Source: Chelatococcus composti
GTDB taxonomy: Bacteria > Pseudomonadota > Alphaproteobacteria > Rhizobiales > Beijerinckiaceae
Assembly (NCBI RefSeq): GCF_014201415.1
Contig: NZ_JACHEH010000002.1
Coordinates: forward strand, 186,001-250,000
Length of the DNA: 64,000 nt
Direction: 5' to 3'
The first letter of the stretch is position 1. Each line of letters opens with the position of its first letter. The notes beneath the pieces are model-generated. The model ran no database searches and had not been told where the DNA came from. It saw only the letters and a list, made by a program, of their open reading frames with translations. This document shows positions 46,015 to 55,812 of this stretch, piece by piece. A program made the position numbers and the translations under genes.

Positions 46015-46050
46015 AGCCGCCGGCTAAGCATCCCGCGTAATATACTTGCG

Positions 46051-46887
46051 CTACCGCTCGTCGCGCGTGGCGAGGAAAGCCCGCAGCAACCGCCGCAACG
46101 TCACCGCGGCGAGGGTGGCGACATCCTTCGTCTCGCCGTGGCTCGGAGTCGCCCCCTCGACGCCGGCCGCCAGATTGGTGACGACCGAAAGGGCCGCAAC
46201 ACGCAGGCCGAAGCGGCGGGCGAGGATGACCTCGGGCACGGTCGACATGCCGACCAGATCGGCGCCCAGCAGGCGGGCCATGCGGATCTCTGCCGGCGTC
46301 TCGAAGCTCGGTCCCGAGAACCACATGTAGATGCCGGAGTTGAGCGTGATGCCCGCCACCTTTGCCGCAAGCATCATCCGCTTGCGCAGCATCTCGTCAT
46401 AGGCCTGCGTCATCGGCACGAAGCGCCCGTCGCCGGTGTCGCCGATGAGGGGATTGAGCCCGGAGTAGTTGATGTGGTCGGTGATGAGCGCAAGGCTGCC
46501 CGGGCGAATGTCGGCCCTGAGCGAGCCAGCCGCATTGGTCAGAACCAGCGGCGGGCTGCCGAGGCCGGTCAGGAGGCTTATGGGCGCGCGCATGACGGCC
46601 GCATTGCCCGTCTCGTAGTAGTGCGCCCGTCCGGCATAGATGACGACGCGCCGCCCCTCCATGCGGCCCGCGATCAGCCGGCCCACATGGCCCGAGACGT
46701 CGCTGACGGGAAAGCCCGGGATGTCCGCATAGGGCACCTCGCACGCCTCCTCGACATCCTCGACAATGTTGCCGAGCCCGGTGCCAAGCACCACCGCGGT
46801 ATCGAAGGGGCCCGTGATGCCGCGCTGCGCGAGCAGACCGAGGGCCTCCTCCCTGAGCTGCTCGTCCGTCCCAGCCGCATTGCCCAT
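46051..46887 (-). CDS. Purine-nucleoside phosphorylase
   Basis: A 278-residue enzyme of the trimeric PNP/MTAP family. It has VVLGTGLGNIVEDVE, GRAHYYETG, NAAGSLRADIRPGSLALITD with HINYSG, and the base-site segment SGPSFETPAEIRM then GADLVGMSTVPEVI. It splits purine nucleosides into base and (deoxy)ribose 1-phosphate. The ATG at 46887 lies 4 bases after the cytidine deaminase stop. It is the last gene of the nucleoside operon. Confidence 0.92.
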   Translation of the reverse strand: MGNAAGTDEQLREEALGLLAQRGITGPFDTAVVLGTGLGNIVEDVEEACEVPYADIPGFPVSDVSGHVGRLIAGRMEGRRVVIYAGRAHYYETGNAAVMRAPISLLTGLGSPPLVLTNAAGSLRADIRPGSLALITDHINYSGLNPLIGDTGDGRFVPMTQAYDEMLRKRMMLAAKVAGITLNSGIYMWFSGPSFETPAEIRMARLLGADLVGMSTVPEVILARRFGLRVAALSVVTNLAAGVEGATPSHGETKDVATLAAVTLRRLLRAFLATRDER

Positions 46888-46891
46888 GGCT

Positions 46892-47299
46892 TCACCCGTC
46901 GCTTGCCAAATTGTCCGGCCCGAAGGACACCGGCAGCAGCTCTTCGAGGGTGAAGCTGCGCCGCAGGCCCTCCGGCCCGCAAACGTGGACTGGCGTATCC
47001 CCGCGCGCGAATTCGCGCAAGCGCTGCCGGCAGGCACCGCAGGGCGTGACGAGGGCATCGCCCGCCCCCACTACCAGGGCGGCCGCGATGTGCCGGCCGC
47101 CCGCCGCGACCATGGCGGCGATGGCGCCCGCCTCGGCGCAGGTGCCGACCGGATAGGCTGCGTTCTCCACGTTGCAGCCGGCGAAGATCCGCCCGTCCGG
47201 CGTCGCCACCGCGGCACCGACGGCAAAGCGCGAATAGGGGGCATAGGCATTCCCGCGCGCTGCACTCGCCGCACGGAAGAGGTCGTCGAGCAGGCTCAT
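46892..47299 (-). CDS. cdd: Cytidine deaminase
   Basis: A 135-residue zinc enzyme. The two motifs are CNVENAAYPVGTCAEAGAIA (the active-site Glu is in CAEAG) and TPCGACRQRLREF, giving the three zinc-binding Cys of the tetrameric type. It deaminates cytidine and deoxycytidine. The ATG at 47299 lies at the end of the upstream permease gene (stop 47301), with AAGGA upstream, so it is coupled to the transporter. Confidence 0.94.
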   Translation of the reverse strand: MSLLDDLFRAASAARGNAYAPYSRFAVGAAVATPDGRIFAGCNVENAAYPVGTCAEAGAIAAMVAAGGRHIAAALVVGAGDALVTPCGACRQRLREFARGDTPVHVCGPEGLRRSFTLEELLPVSFGPDNLASDG

Positions 47300-47300
47300 C

Positions 47301-48269
47301 CTACCGTTCCTTGACATAGGGGATGCCGGAAGCCCGCGGCGGCACGGCACGGCCGATGAAGCCCGCAAGCAGCACTACGGTCATGAGATAGGGCAGCGCC
47401 TGGATGGCCTGCACCGGCACACGGCCGACCACGGGCAGGGCCACGCCCTCGATGCGAATGGCGACGGCGTCGAGCAGACCGAACAGCAGGCAGGCACCAA
47501 GCGCCGGCCAGGCCCGCCACTTGGCGAAGATGAGCGCGGCGAGCGCAATGAAGCCCTTGCCCGCCGTCATGTGCGGCAGGAAGCCTGCCGCCTGTGCGAG
47601 GGAAAGATAGGTGCCGCCGAGCCCGCACAGGAGGCCGGCGAGCACCACGGCGGCATAGCGCAGCCCCGCGACGGAAATCCCTGCCGTATCGACGGCGGCC
47701 GGGTTCTCGCCAACGGCCCTGAGGCGCAGGCCGAAGCGCGTGCGCGCCAGCGTCCACCACGTGGCGACAACGGCAAGAAGCGCCAGATAGGACAGGAGGG
47801 AATGGCCGGACACTACGTCGCGGTAGAGCGGTCCAAGCAGCGGGATGTCCGCCAGCGTCTCGGCGCCGGGCAGCACGATCTCGCCGAAGCGCGCCGCCCC
47901 CTCCACCGGGGGCGTGCGTCCACCCTGGTGATACCAGGCATTGCCGACGATGGCCGTCAGGCCGGCCGCCAGCATGTTGATGGCGACGCCCGAGACGATC
48001 TGGTTGCCGCGCTGGCTGATGGCGGAGAAGCCATGCACCAGCGCAAAGGCGACGGAGGCGACCAGTCCGGCGAGGAGCCCGACAGCAGCGGAGCCGCTGG
48101 CGTGGGCAGCGGCACCGGCAGCGAAGGCCGCGACCAGCATCTTGCCCTCAAGCCCGATGTCGACGACGCCCGAGCGCTCCGACCAGAGGCCGGCGAGGCA
48201 GGCGCACAAAAGCGGGATCGACAGCCGCACGGCCGAATCGAGCACAGCGAGGAGCGAGGCGAGATCCAT
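47301..48269 (-). CDS. Nucleoside ABC transporter permease (second)
   Basis: A 322-residue membrane protein of the BPD_transp_2 family. It reads SERSGVVDIGLEGKMLVAAF near the start and ATWWTLARTRFGLRLRAVGE in the middle, with RAVGENPAAVDTAGI as the coupling loop. About eight hydrophobic helices. It pairs with the upstream permease (3 bases apart) and the double ATPase to import nucleosides. Confidence 0.93.
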   Translation of the reverse strand: MDLASLLAVLDSAVRLSIPLLCACLAGLWSERSGVVDIGLEGKMLVAAFAAGAAAHASGSAAVGLLAGLVASVAFALVHGFSAISQRGNQIVSGVAINMLAAGLTAIVGNAWYHQGGRTPPVEGAARFGEIVLPGAETLADIPLLGPLYRDVVSGHSLLSYLALLAVVATWWTLARTRFGLRLRAVGENPAAVDTAGISVAGLRYAAVVLAGLLCGLGGTYLSLAQAAGFLPHMTAGKGFIALAALIFAKWRAWPALGACLLFGLLDAVAIRIEGVALPVVGRVPVQAIQALPYLMTVVLLAGFIGRAVPPRASGIPYVKER

Positions 48270-48272
48270 GGC

Positions 48273-49400
48273 TCACCCGCCCCCGGCCGTGCCCACGCGC
48301 CGGCCCGCCGCAAGCCCCGCCCCGAGGGCGACAAGCCGTGCGGCAAGACGCCGGAAGAGCCCCTCGAGCGCCCCTGCGAAAAGCACGATCACGCCGCCGA
48401 TGACCACGACCATGTCGCGGGTGATGGCCGGCATGTCGAAGGCGAGCTCCGCTCCGCCCTGGTAGAGCACGCCGAAGAGCAGCGCCGCGAAGATGATGCC
48501 CGCGGGATGCGCACGGCCCATCAGCGCCACCGCGATGCCGACGAAGCCGTAGCCGGAGGTGAACTCGAGCAGCAGCCGGTGCTGCACCCCCATGATCTCG
48601 TTGACGGCGAGCCCGCCGGCGAGCGCCCCCGACAGGGTCATGGCCACCATGATGAGTCGCGCCGGCGACAGCCCGGCGTAAACAGCCGCCGAGGGATTGG
48701 CCCCGACGGTGCGGATGGCGTAGCCGAGACGGGAACGGTAGACGAGCGCCCACACGCCCACCGCCGCGGCGAGCGCGAGGAAGAAGGTGAAGTTGAGCGG
48801 CGAGGTCGGCGCCGCAAAGCCGAGCGCGCGCAGGGCCTCGTGCACATAGGGAATGACAGCATGGCGCGCGAAGGCGCGCGTCTCCGTCACGCCCGGCTCG
48901 CCGATGACGTTGACGACGAGATAGACGATGAGCGTCGCGGCGAGGAAGTTGAACATGATCGTCGTGATGACGATGTGGCTGCCGCGCCGGGCCTGCAGGT
49001 AGCCCGGCACGAAGCCCCAGAGCGCGCCGAAGGCCGCCGCGCCGAGGATGCCGGCAGGCACGAGGAGGATGCCGGGCAGGAAGTCGGCATAAAGGCACAC
49101 GAGGGCCACACCGATGCCGGCGACCGTCGCCTGCCCCTCCCCGCCGATGTTGAACAGGCCGGCGTGATAGGCGAGCGCGACGGCAAGGCCCGTGAAGATG
49201 AAATCGGTCGCATAATAGAGGGTGAAGCCCACACCCTCCGCCGAGCCGAGGCTGCCGGCGATCAGGAGACGCGTCGCCAGGAAGGGGTCCTCGCCGATGC
49301 CCGCCACGACGAGGCCGGCGACCGCGAAGGCCGCGACGACGCTGAGCGCCGGCACGAGGGCGACATCCGCCCAGCGCGGCAGATCGATGGGCGCGCTCAT
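48273..49400 (-). CDS. Nucleoside ABC transporter permease (first)
   Basis: A 375-residue membrane protein of the same family. Motifs include YHAGLFNIGGEGQATVAGIG and YRSRLGYAIRTVGANPSAAV. It has a longer N-terminal part than its partner, as is usual in BmpA-type systems. It overlaps the ATPase gene by 4 bases. Confidence 0.93.
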   Translation of the reverse strand: MSAPIDLPRWADVALVPALSVVAAFAVAGLVVAGIGEDPFLATRLLIAGSLGSAEGVGFTLYYATDFIFTGLAVALAYHAGLFNIGGEGQATVAGIGVALVCLYADFLPGILLVPAGILGAAAFGALWGFVPGYLQARRGSHIVITTIMFNFLAATLIVYLVVNVIGEPGVTETRAFARHAVIPYVHEALRALGFAAPTSPLNFTFFLALAAAVGVWALVYRSRLGYAIRTVGANPSAAVYAGLSPARLIMVAMTLSGALAGGLAVNEIMGVQHRLLLEFTSGYGFVGIAVALMGRAHPAGIIFAALLFGVLYQGGAELAFDMPAITRDMVVVIGGVIVLFAGALEGLFRRLAARLVALGAGLAAGRRVGTAGGG

Positions 49401-50935
49401 GCCGTGCCCCCCACGCCCGCCATCAGCAGGCCGAGATCGCGCTCGTTCGTCTCCTCGGGCCGGCGCTCACCCGTGATGCGCCCGCCGCACATGACGAGGA
49501 TGCGGTCGGCGAGGCTCATGATCTCCTCGAGCTCCACCGACACGATGAGGACGGCGACCCCGGCGTCGCGCAGCGCGATCAGGCGGAGGTGGATGAACTC
49601 GATGGCACCGATGTCGACGCCGCGCGTCGGCTGGCCAACGACCAGCACCTTCGGCGCGCGCTCGATCTCGCGCGCCAGCACGATCTTCTGCTGGTTGCCC
49701 CCGGAGAACTTCGAGGTCTTTAGGAGAGGATCCGGCGGACGCACGTCGTAGGCGGCCATCTTCTCGGCCAGGTCCGCGACCATGCGGCCGCGATCCAACA
49801 GGAGGCCCCGGCCATAGGCCGGGTCGTCAATGAAGCCGAGCGCCGCGCTCTCGTAGGCCGGGAAGGACGGCACGAGGCCGGTGCGCAGCCGGTCCTCCGG
49901 CACGTGCAGGAGGCCGAGCCGTCTCAAGTTGTGCGGCGTGTGCGCCTCGCGCGACAGCACCTCGCCGTCGAGGGCGATCGTGCCGTGCGCCGGCTGCCGC
50001 ATGCCGGCAATCGCCTCCAGAAGTTCGCTCTGGCCGTTGCCGGCCACCCCGGCGATGCCGACGATCTCGCCGGCGCGGACGGTGAAGGACACGTCCGCCA
50101 CGCAGATGCAGCCCCGCTCGTCGACGACGGACAGGTTCTCGACCTTGAGCCGCGGCTCGCCCGGGACGTGCGGGCGCTTTTCCACCCGCAACAGGACCTT
50201 GCGGCCCACCATGAGCTCGGCGAGCGCCGACGGAGAGGTCGAGGCGGTGTCGAGCGTGGCGACCATCTGCCCGCGGCGCATCACCGAGACGCGGTCCGTC
50301 ACGGCCATGATCTCCTCGAGCTTGTGCGTGATGAGAAGCACCGTCCTGCCGGATGCGCGCAGCGCCCGCAGCAGACCGAAAAGGGCCTTGGCTTCCGCCG
50401 GCGTCAGCACGGCCGTCGGCTCGTCAAGGATGAGCACGTCGGCACCGCGATAGAGCGCCTTCAGGATTTCGACACGCTGCTGCAGCCCCACGGGCAGGTC
50501 ACCGACGCGCGCATCGAGGTCCACGGCGAGGCCGTGGTCGGCGGCAAGGCGCGCAAGCTCCACCCGCGCCCGGGCAAGGCCCCTGGCAAGCAGCGAGCCT
50601 CCCTCGGCGCCGAGCACCACGTTCTCGACCACGGTGAGGCTGTCCACCAGCATGAAGTGCTGGTGGACCATGCCGATTCCGAGGCGGATCGCATCGGCCG
50701 GACGACGGATGCGGACCGGAGCACCGCCGACGCGGATCTCGCCCCCATCGGCCTCGTAGAAGCCGTAGAGGATCGACATCAGCGTCGACTTGCCAGCGCC
50801 GTTCTCCCCGACGATGCCGTGCACCGTGCCCCGCGCCACCGTGAGGTTGACGCGATCGTTCGCCCGCACGGGCCCGAAGCGCTTGTCGATGTCGACGAGT
50901 TCGATCGCAGGAGGCTCGACCGCTGCGCCGATCAC
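49397..50935 (-). CDS. Nucleoside ABC transporter ATPase with two cassettes
   Basis: A 512-residue protein. Cassette 1 has Walker A GENGAGKSTLM, signature VGLQQRVEILKAL and Walker B VLILDEPTAVLTP. Cassette 2 has the reduced P-loop GVAGNGQSELLEA and signature FSGGNQQKIVLAREI. This uneven pair is typical of sugar and nucleoside importers. It lies between the binding protein gene and the permeases. Confidence 0.94.
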   Translation of the reverse strand: MIGAAVEPPAIELVDIDKRFGPVRANDRVNLTVARGTVHGIVGENGAGKSTLMSILYGFYEADGGEIRVGGAPVRIRRPADAIRLGIGMVHQHFMLVDSLTVVENVVLGAEGGSLLARGLARARVELARLAADHGLAVDLDARVGDLPVGLQQRVEILKALYRGADVLILDEPTAVLTPAEAKALFGLLRALRASGRTVLLITHKLEEIMAVTDRVSVMRRGQMVATLDTASTSPSALAELMVGRKVLLRVEKRPHVPGEPRLKVENLSVVDERGCICVADVSFTVRAGEIVGIAGVAGNGQSELLEAIAGMRQPAHGTIALDGEVLSREAHTPHNLRRLGLLHVPEDRLRTGLVPSFPAYESAALGFIDDPAYGRGLLLDRGRMVADLAEKMAAYDVRPPDPLLKTSKFSGGNQQKIVLAREIERAPKVLVVGQPTRGVDIGAIEFIHLRLIALRDAGVAVLIVSVELEEIMSLADRILVMCGGRITGERRPEETNERDLGLLMAGVGGTA

Positions 50936-50954
50936 GGGTGACGATCCTGGCCGT

Positions 50955-51953
50955 TCAGACGGGACATTTGTTGTCGGCGCGGTAGTCGTGAACCTTGATG
51001 GTCCCCGCCTTGATCGCCTCTGCGGCCTTGTCGACCGCTTCCTTCATCTCGGGAGTGATGAGGGCGCGGTTGTTTTCGTCGAGCGCCCAGGCCACGCCAT
51101 CCTCGGCGAGCCCCAGGTTGAGGATGCCGGCCTGCCACTTGCCGTCCCTGGCGTCCATAAAGGTCTTGTAGGTGGCGGTATCGACGCGCTTCAGCATCGA
51201 GGTCAGCACCTTGCCCGGATGCAGGCCGTTCTGGTTGGAATCGACACCGATGCCGAGCTTGCCGGCATCCGCGGCCGCGCGCAGCACGCCGATGCCGGTG
51301 CCGCCGGCGGCGTGGTAGATGACGTCGGCGCCCCGGTCGATCTGGCTCTTGGCGAGCTCGCCGCCCTTGACCGGGTCGTTCCAGGCCGCGCCCGTGGTGC
51401 CCGTCATGTTCTGGAAAATCTCGGCATCGGGCCGGGCGTGCTTGACGCCTTGCACGTAACCGCAGGCGAAGGCGCGGATGAGCGGCACGTCCATGCCGCC
51501 GACGAAGCCCACCTTGCCCGTCTTCGAGGCCATGGCGGCGAGCATGCCGACGAGGAATGAGCCCTCCTGCTCCTTGAAGATGATGGACTGCACGTTCGGC
51601 CGCTCCACCACCATGTCGATGATGGCGAACTTGAGGTCCGGGTACTCCCCCGCCACCTTCTCGACTGCGCTCGCCTGGCTGAAGCCGACGGCGACGATGG
51701 GCGAATAACCGTCGCGCGCGAAGCGGCGCAGCGCCTGCTCGCGCTGGGCGTCGTTCTGCGGCTCGAAGTCGCGATAGGCAATGCCGGTTTCGGCCTTGAA
51801 CCTCTCGGCGCCGCTGTAGACGCCTTCGTTGAACGACTTGTCGAACTTGCCGCCGAGGTCATAGACGATGGCGGGCTTGAAATCCTGCGCGAGAGCGGCA
51901 GCCGCGCACGCGGCCAATCCGGCGAGCGCTAGGCCGAGGGTCCTGAGACGCAT
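50955..51953 (-). CDS. BMP-family nucleoside-binding protein
   Basis: A 332-residue periplasmic protein with a signal peptide ending AALAQDF. Family segments are YDLGGKFDKSFNEGVYSGAE, VAVGFSQASAVEKVA and VYHAAGGTGIGVL-like DVIYHAAGGTGIGVLRAA. BMP proteins (PnrA/TmpC type) bind purine nucleosides. The ATG at 51953 follows GGGGAACCTCC. It heads the operon that ends in cytidine deaminase and purine phosphorylase, which supports a nucleoside ligand. Confidence 0.93.
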   Translation of the reverse strand: MRLRTLGLALAGLAACAAAALAQDFKPAIVYDLGGKFDKSFNEGVYSGAERFKAETGIAYRDFEPQNDAQREQALRRFARDGYSPIVAVGFSQASAVEKVAGEYPDLKFAIIDMVVERPNVQSIIFKEQEGSFLVGMLAAMASKTGKVGFVGGMDVPLIRAFACGYVQGVKHARPDAEIFQNMTGTTGAAWNDPVKGGELAKSQIDRGADVIYHAAGGTGIGVLRAAADAGKLGIGVDSNQNGLHPGKVLTSMLKRVDTATYKTFMDARDGKWQAGILNLGLAEDGVAWALDENNRALITPEMKEAVDKAAEAIKAGTIKVHDYRADNKCPV

Positions 51954-52127
51954 GGAGGTTCCCCTTCGTTCGTGCGGGCGTCGGCCCGGCGGCCGCGCCT
52001 GGCTTGCGTCTACGATGACACGGCCCGGGCGCGGATTCCAAGAGCCGCTCCCTGCTCTCCGCGCCCGCCCCCCGCACAGCCGTCTGTGCTGCTTCCGGCC
52101 AGCCGCGCCCACGGGTATTGTCGCACC

Positions 52128-52940
52128 ATGACGAACGAAACGACGAACGCCGTCAGCCTTTCGGCCGACGAGATCGAGCGCTACGCCCGCCACATCGTGC
52201 TGCGCGATGTCGGCGGCCCGGGACAACTGAAGCTGAAGCGGGCCCGCGTCCTCGCCATCGGCGCCGGCGGGCTCGGGGCACCGCTGTTGCAGTATCTCGC
52301 TGCCGCCGGCATCGGCACGCTCGGCATCGTCGACGACGACGTGGTCTCCCTGTCCAATCTGCAGCGGCAGATCATCCACGGCACGCCCGACGTGGGCACG
52401 CCGAAGGTCGACAGCGCCGCCGCCGCCATCGCCCGGCTCAATCCGCACGTCAACGTCATCTGCCACCGCGAGCGCGTGACCGCCGACAACGTGCGCGCAC
52501 TCGTCGCCGGCTACGACGTGGTCGCCGACGGCTCGGACAATTTCGCCACACGCTACGCCGTGGCCGATGCCTGTTTTTACGAGAGGAAGCCGCTCGTCAC
52601 CGCCGCGCTCGGCACATTCGATGCCTCGCTGACGACGCTGCGCCCCTTCGAGCGCGGGCCCGATGGCACGCCGAACCCCACCTATCGCTGTCTTTTTCCC
52701 AGCCCGCCGCCGCCCGGCACCGTGCCGACCTGCGAGGAGGCCGGCATCCTCGGCGCGCTGCCCGGCGTCATGGGCTCGCTCATGGCTCTCGAGGTCATCC
52801 GCGCCATCGTCGGCTTCGGCGAGCCTCTCGTCGGCAAGCTGCTGATGGTCGACGCGCGCTCCATGCGATTTGAGATGCTGACCTACGGCTGGGATCCCGA
52901 CAATCCGCTGAACGGGACCGCGGCGCTGACCGCCGGCTGA
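52128..52940 (+). CDS. moeB: MoeB/ThiF-type adenylyltransferase
   Basis: A 270-residue E1-like enzyme that adenylates the C terminus of a sulfur-carrier protein (MoaD or ThiS). It has ERYARHIVLRDVGGPGQLKL, the ATP loop GAGGLGAPLLQYL, and the Arg-finger region LSNLQRQIIHG. PTYRCLFPSPPPPGTVPTCE lacks the first zinc Cys pair of the E. coli enzyme, and the C-terminal CxxC is missing, as is common in rhizobial copies. There is no rhodanese domain. It is divergent from the nucleoside operon. Confidence 0.87.
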   Translation: MTNETTNAVSLSADEIERYARHIVLRDVGGPGQLKLKRARVLAIGAGGLGAPLLQYLAAAGIGTLGIVDDDVVSLSNLQRQIIHGTPDVGTPKVDSAAAAIARLNPHVNVICHRERVTADNVRALVAGYDVVADGSDNFATRYAVADACFYERKPLVTAALGTFDASLTTLRPFERGPDGTPNPTYRCLFPSPPPPGTVPTCEEAGILGALPGVMGSLMALEVIRAIVGFGEPLVGKLLMVDARSMRFEMLTYGWDPDNPLNGTAALTAG

Positions 52941-52943
52941 GCG

Positions 52944-53228
52944 TCAGCGCCGGCCCTGCCCCATGTCGAAGATGACGAAGGCCTTGCCGTCCTTGCGCCG
53001 GCCGGAAGAGACCGCGCCCTTCATGCCTCGGGCGGGCGCCCGCGCCGCAGCCTCGCCGGACGGCACGAAGCTGCGTTCCCCCCGCCGGGGGCCGAAGGAG
53101 GCGAGGCAGGCGTTGTAGGCGAGCGGTTCCTCAATTTTCTCGCAATCCTCGATCGAGCGCGGCTTGCCCTGCGCCAGGGCGGCGCCCGGCAGGCAGAGGA
53201 CAGCGAGGATGGCAAGCAGGCGCAGCAC
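52944..53228 (-). CDS. Small exported protein of unknown function
   Basis: 94 residues with a clear signal peptide ending GAALAQG (about 20). The mature part contains two Cys (IEDCEKIEEPLAYNACLASF), which could form a disulfide, and a basic Gly-rich tail. I do not recognise the family. It sits tail to tail with moeB, 3 bases apart, and has 144 bases upstream before pheT. Confidence 0.65.
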   Translation of the reverse strand: MLRLLAILAVLCLPGAALAQGKPRSIEDCEKIEEPLAYNACLASFGPRRGERSFVPSGEAAARAPARGMKGAVSSGRRKDGKAFVIFDMGQGRR

Positions 53229-53372
53229 GATATCCGGCTCCGGCGACGCCCCTTTATACCGGCCGTGCGTGTCCCGGGGCTATACCCCTTGCACCGGCAA
53301 CCCGTGCAGGACGGCTCGCCCGGCCCGAAGACGGGGCGAGCCCGAGTATTCCGGCAGAGGGCCAGCGCAGCC

Positions 53373-55799
53373 TCAGCCGCGCAGGGTCGCGCCGGTCTTC
53401 TTCGCCACCTGCTCGATGATCTTCGCCGACACGGCCTCGATCTCCGCGTCGGTGAGCGTCTTGTCGGTCGGCTGCAACGTCACGGCGATGGCGACGGACT
53501 TCTTGCCCTCGCCCACGTTCGGCCCCTCGTAGACGTCGAACACGGTGACATCGGTGATGAGGTTGCGATCGGCGGCGCTGGCCGAGCGCACGATCTCCGC
53601 CGCGGCAACGTCGCGGCCAACGACGAAGGCGAAGTCGCGCGTCAGCGGCTGGAAGTCGGACAGCGCCAGCTTCGGCTTCATCTTCGTGGGCTTGGCCTTG
53701 GGCGCCGGCAGCGCATCGAGCGTCACCTCGCAGGCGACCATCGGCCCCTTGACGTCGAGCGCCTTGAGGACACGCGGGTGCAGCTCGCCGAAGGCGCCGA
53801 TGACGGCCTTGGGACCAAACTGCAGCGTCGCCGAGCGGCCGGGGTGGTACCAGTCAGGCCCGCCGGGCACGATCTGCAGCCCGCCCGTGGGAATGCCGAG
53901 TGCCGCGAGCAGCGCCATGGCATCGGCCTTGGCGTCGAAGACGTCTACCGGCCGCGCCTCGCCGTCCCAGCGCCGTCCGACGCCTTCCATGCGGGCCGTG
54001 CCGCGGCGCAGCGCGCAGGCGACCATCTTCTGCCCCTCCGGCTCGTCCGAGACGAAGATCTGGCCGACCTCGAAGAGCGCCACGTCGGGATAGCCGCGGT
54101 CCGCATTCCTCTGTGCCGCCCTGGCCAGGCCGGGCACCAGACTCGGCCGCATGTCGGAGAGCTCGGATGCGATGGGATTGGCGAGCGCAAGGCGCGGGTC
54201 GCCGCCGCCGAACAGCTCCGCCTCCGCCTTGCTGATGAAGGACCAGGTGACGGCCTCCACGAGCCCGCGCGCCGCGAGTGCGCGCTTGGCGAGACGCGTG
54301 CGCTTCTGCAGCAGCGTCAGCACCGGCTTGGGCACCCCCGGCGCGAGGCGGGGGAAGGGCACAGCCGGCACACTGTCGAGCCCCGCGATGCGCGTCACCT
54401 CCTCGACGAGGTCGGCCTTGCCCTCCACGTCGGCGCGCCAGGACGGCGGCGTCACCTCGACCACGTCGCCCGAGCCGCGGACCTCGAAACCGAGCGCCTC
54501 GAGTGTGCCGCGCATGGTCTCGGCCGGCAGCTCGAGGCCCGTGAGGCGCCTGACCTCCGCATAGGGGAATGCGATGACGCGGCGCGTGTCCGGAACCGCG
54601 CCGGCCAGCGTTGTCTCGCTGGCCTCGCCGCCGCACAGGTCAAGCACCATCTTCGTCGCCAGCTCGAGGCCGGGCAGGCAGAAGGCGGGGTCAACCCCGC
54701 GCTCGAAACGGTAGCGCGCATCGGAGACGATGCCGAGCTTGCGCCCGGACTGGGCGATGTTGAGCGGATCCCACAGCGCCGACTCGATCAGCACGTCCGT
54801 GGTCGTCTCGTCGCAGCCCGAATGTTCGCCGCCCATAATGCCGGCGATCGACTCGACGCCCTTGTCGTCGGCGATGACCACCATCGACGGGTCCAGCGTA
54901 TAGGTGCGCCCGTCGAGCGCCAGCACCGTCTCGCCCTCGCGGGCGCGGCGCACGACGATGTTGCCGGCGACCTTCCCCGCGTCAAAGACGTGCAGCGGCC
55001 GGCCTCGGTCGAAGGTCATGTAGTTGGTGATGTCGACGAGGGCGTTGATGGGCCTGAGGCCGATGGCCTTGAGGCGCCGCTGCAACCACTCCGGTGACGG
55101 CCCGTTCTTCACGCCACGCACGAGGCGCAGCGCGAAGGCCGGGCACAGGTGCGTGTCCTCATCCGCGAAGTCGAGCGAGACGGAGACCGGGCACGGGCCC
55201 TTGCCGGGAACGGCCTCGATCACCGGCGTCTTCAGCCGGCCGAGGCCGGCCGCGGCGAGATCGCGCGCGATGCCCGCGACGCCGAGCGCATCGGCCCGGT
55301 TGGGCGTCACAGCGATCTCGATGACCGGATCGTCGATGCCCGCATAGGCCGCGAAGGGCTGGCCGACCGGCGCATCCGCCGGCAGGTCGATGATGCCATC
55401 ATGGTCGTTCGACAGCTCGAGCTCGAAGGCCGAGCACAGCATGCCACGGCTCTCGACGCCGCGGATGGTGCCGACCGCGAGCGTGATGCCCTTGCCCGGA
55501 ATGTAGGTTCCGGCCGGCGCAAAAACGCTCTTCATGCCGGCGCGCGCGTTGGGTGCACCACAGACGACCTGCACCGGCGGCTCGCCGCGGCCGGTGTCGA
55601 CCATGCAGACACGCAGCCGGTCCGCATTGGGGTGCTGCTCGGCCGAGATGACGCGCGCGATGACGTAGGGGGCAAAGATCGCCGCCTTGTCCTCGACGGC
55701 CTCGACCTCGAGGCCGATGCGGTTGAGCGTGTCGGCCACCTCCTGCACGGAAGCGTCGGTGTCGAGGTGGTCCTTGAGCCAGGAGAGGGTGAACTTCAT
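53373..55799 (-). CDS. pheT: Phenylalanyl-tRNA synthetase beta subunit
   Basis: An 808-residue protein, full length. Domains in order: tRNA-binding domain (about 40-150, [20 protein letters not shown]), B3/B4 editing domain (about 210-380), B5 domain (about 405-475, [20 protein letters not shown]), catalytic-like core, and a C-terminal ferredoxin-like anticodon-binding domain (about 715-808). It pairs with PheS to charge tRNA-Phe. It starts 13 bases after pheS. Confidence 0.97.
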   Translation of the reverse strand: MKFTLSWLKDHLDTDASVQEVADTLNRIGLEVEAVEDKAAIFAPYVIARVISAEQHPNADRLRVCMVDTGRGEPPVQVVCGAPNARAGMKSVFAPAGTYIPGKGITLAVGTIRGVESRGMLCSAFELELSNDHDGIIDLPADAPVGQPFAAYAGIDDPVIEIAVTPNRADALGVAGIARDLAAAGLGRLKTPVIEAVPGKGPCPVSVSLDFADEDTHLCPAFALRLVRGVKNGPSPEWLQRRLKAIGLRPINALVDITNYMTFDRGRPLHVFDAGKVAGNIVVRRAREGETVLALDGRTYTLDPSMVVIADDKGVESIAGIMGGEHSGCDETTTDVLIESALWDPLNIAQSGRKLGIVSDARYRFERGVDPAFCLPGLELATKMVLDLCGGEASETTLAGAVPDTRRVIAFPYAEVRRLTGLELPAETMRGTLEALGFEVRGSGDVVEVTPPSWRADVEGKADLVEEVTRIAGLDSVPAVPFPRLAPGVPKPVLTLLQKRTRLAKRALAARGLVEAVTWSFISKAEAELFGGGDPRLALANPIASELSDMRPSLVPGLARAAQRNADRGYPDVALFEVGQIFVSDEPEGQKMVACALRRGTARMEGVGRRWDGEARPVDVFDAKADAMALLAALGIPTGGLQIVPGGPDWYHPGRSATLQFGPKAVIGAFGELHPRVLKALDVKGPMVACEVTLDALPAPKAKPTKMKPKLALSDFQPLTRDFAFVVGRDVAAAEIVRSASAADRNLITDVTVFDVYEGPNVGEGKKSVAIAVTLQPTDKTLTDAEIEAVSAKIIEQVAKKTGATLRG

Positions 55800-55812
55800 C
55801 TTGCGTCTCTCC

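Noticed and set aside
45818-46050. tts box for a TtsI-type regulator
   Set aside because: No sequence resembling the rhizobial tts box was found here or in the 45087-45214 gap. Only unrelated AT-rich inverted repeats are present.
52128-52940. MoeB/ThiF gene as an inactive copy because the zinc cysteines are missing
   Set aside because: The ATP loop and Arg-finger region are intact, and loss of the zinc site is usual in rhizobial copies, so inactivation is not supported.
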